DNA of 64,000 bases from the NCBI RefSeq assembly GCF_019264375.1, contig NZ_JAHVAI010000007.1, forward strand, positions 124,001 through 188,000, given 5' to 3'. The notes beneath the pieces were generated by a model, which saw only the letters and a program-made list of their open reading frames with translations, did not search any database and had not been told where the DNA came from. Within the stretch, counting starts at the first letter, position 1. Each line of letters starts with the position of its first letter. Of this stretch, positions 62,903-64,000 are shown in pieces. Origin of the DNA: Sedimentimonas flavescens. GTDB taxonomy: Bacteria > Pseudomonadota > Alphaproteobacteria > Rhodobacterales > Rhodobacteraceae. Made by a program: the position numbers and the translations under genes.

Positions 62903-63951
62903 TTGGCAATTTTCCGCGACAGCTCGATCATCCGCTCGACTGCGATGCGCGCCTTGGCAGCGATCTCGGGATCGACGAAGACCTCAGCCTGACCGCTGTG
63001 CAGCGACCAGAGGATCTTCTCGAGCGTGATCTTCTTCATATAGGGGCACATGTTGCAGGGGCCGACGAAATCGACCTCGGGCAGGGCATCCGCGATGTTC
63101 GAAGCCATCGAGCATTCGGTGACCAGCATCGCCTTTTGCGGCTTTTCGCGCTCGACATAGCTGATGATCCCCGAGGTCGAGCCCGAGAAATCCGAAACGC
63201 TGACGACCGAGGGCGGGCATTCGGGGTGTGCGATCACGCGGGTCTCGGGGTTCCATTTGCGGAACTCGGTGATGTCCTCGGCGGTGTATTGCTCGTGCAC
63301 GATGCACGAACCGGCCCACCAGACGACCTTCTTCTGCGGAACCTGCTTGGCCACGTTCTGCGCCAGATACTGGTCGGGCGTCATGATGACGACGTCGCTC
63401 TCCATCGCGGCCACGATCTGGGCCGCGTTCGACGAGGTGCAGCAGATGTCCGAAGCGGCCTTCACCTCGGCAGTGGTGTTGACGTAGCTGACAACCGGCG
63501 CGCCCGGATATTGCGCACGCATCGAGGCGATGCCCTCGGCGGTGATCGACTCGGCCAGCGAGCAGCCCGCCGCCATGTCGGGGATCAGCACACGCTTGGC
63601 AGGGTTCAGGATCTTCGAGGTCTCGGCCATGAAATGCACACCGCATTGCACGATGGTGCCAGCCTCGACCTTAGTCGCCTCGATCGCCAGTTGCAGGCTG
63701 TCGCCGACCACATCGGCCACGCCGTGATAGATCTCGGGCGTCATGTAGTTATGCGCCAGGATCACCGCGTTCTTCTCGGCCTTCAGCCGGTTGATCGCGC
63801 GAATATAGGGGGCGTAGCGGGCGAAATCGACCAGCGGAACCACGCGATCCATCTTGGCATGGATGTCGCGCATCTCTTCGGCCAGCGCCATCGAGGGCGC
63901 GAGGTCATAGGCCTCGGCCAGCGTCGCGCGCATCGCAGCAAAGTCCAGCAT
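62899..63951 (-). CDS. nadA: Quinolinate synthase
   Basis: A 350-residue [4Fe-4S] enzyme. It has AVILAHNYMTPEIYHGVADV, IVQCGVHFMAETSKILNP, INTTAEVKA-like NTTAEVKAASDICCTSSNA, VIAHPECPP and VGPCNMCPYMKKITLEKIL, with cluster cysteines in the expected places. It joins iminoaspartate and DHAP to give quinolinate. The start ATG has GGAGG six to seven bases upstream; a longer reading adds 12 residues without support. It is the first gene of the nad operon, whose promoter lies at the right edge of the window. Confidence 0.96.
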   Translation of the reverse strand: MLDFAAMRATLAEAYDLAPSMALAEEMRDIHAKMDRVVPLVDFARYAPYIRAINRLKAEKNAVILAHNYMTPEIYHGVADVVGDSLQLAIEATKVEAGTIVQCGVHFMAETSKILNPAKRVLIPDMAAGCSLAESITAEGIASMRAQYPGAPVVSYVNTTAEVKAASDICCTSSNAAQIVAAMESDVVIMTPDQYLAQNVAKQVPQKKVVWWAGSCIVHEQYTAEDITEFRKWNPETRVIAHPECPPSVVSVSDFSGSTSGIISYVEREKPQKAMLVTECSMASNIADALPEVDFVGPCNMCPYMKKITLEKILWSLHSGQAEVFVDPEIAAKARIAVERMIELSRKIAK

Positions 63952-64000
63952 GGGTATCCTCCCCCAAAACCGAGAACGGAGTTGCATGTAAGGGTAATGG

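Overview
The window looks like a chromosomal stretch from an alphaproteobacterium of the Rhodobacterales (Paracoccaceae-like). It has high GC, short intergenic gaps and many 4-bp ATGA gene overlaps. Family-typical content includes BioR-type biotin control, a Hint-domain protein, an NDUFA9-like protein beside uppP, gltD/gltB with a small periplasmic gene between them, and candidate CtrA sites. I cannot name the genus. No integrase, transposase, CRISPR array or rRNA operon was seen; there are two tRNA genes (Leu-CAG and Pro-CGG).

Layout. 1-2.6 kb: a cut-off secreted protein, then a sigma / membrane anti-sigma / secreted subtilase module read leftward. 2.7-4.5 kb: divergent mntR and mntH with palindromic operators. 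4.6-10.7 kb: bioR, then a leftward bioB-F-D-A-G-C operon whose promoter has two exact TTATCGATAA boxes. 10.7-17 kb: a polar amino-acid ABC transporter with ornithine cyclodeaminase, a LysR regulator and a divergent aspartoacylase-family hydrolase; the solute-binding gene carries an in-frame TAG. 17.2-18.2 kb: a Hint-domain gene, also with an in-frame TAG. 18.4-28.4 kb: tRNA-Leu, NDUFA9-like, uppP, gltD, a periplasmic unknown, gltB, mtgA.

28.4-46.4 kb is the accessory heart of the window: a surface-polysaccharide locus. It holds manC, rhamnosyltransferase-like GT2, rmlA-D-B-C, kdsA, manB, a fused GT2/WsaF-like transferase, a sulfotransferase-like gene, a KpsT/E/M-type ABC exporter, a phage/GTA-like fibre gene and a large RTX protein. 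GDP-mannose, dTDP-rhamnose and Kdo supply can all be read from it. CtrA-like sites (TTAA-N7-TTAA) lie in two of its divergent promoters.

46.5-64 kb returns to housekeeping: rlmH/rsfS, an MscS channel, leuC/leuD, a membrane protein, an EEP-family protein, leuB, an EamA transporter, tRNA-Pro, gpmI, an EnvC-like protein, a CtpA-type protease, rppH and the nadA-nadB-nadC operon.

Most interesting points: (i) the anti-sigma factor's periplasmic half resembles a subtilisin prodomain and sits next to a subtilase gene; (ii) two conserved genes 4 kb apart are each broken by a single TAG; (iii) an orphan fibre gene and CtrA-like sites sit inside the polysaccharide locus; (iv) a BioR box occupies the place where the bioB Shine-Dalgarno should be.
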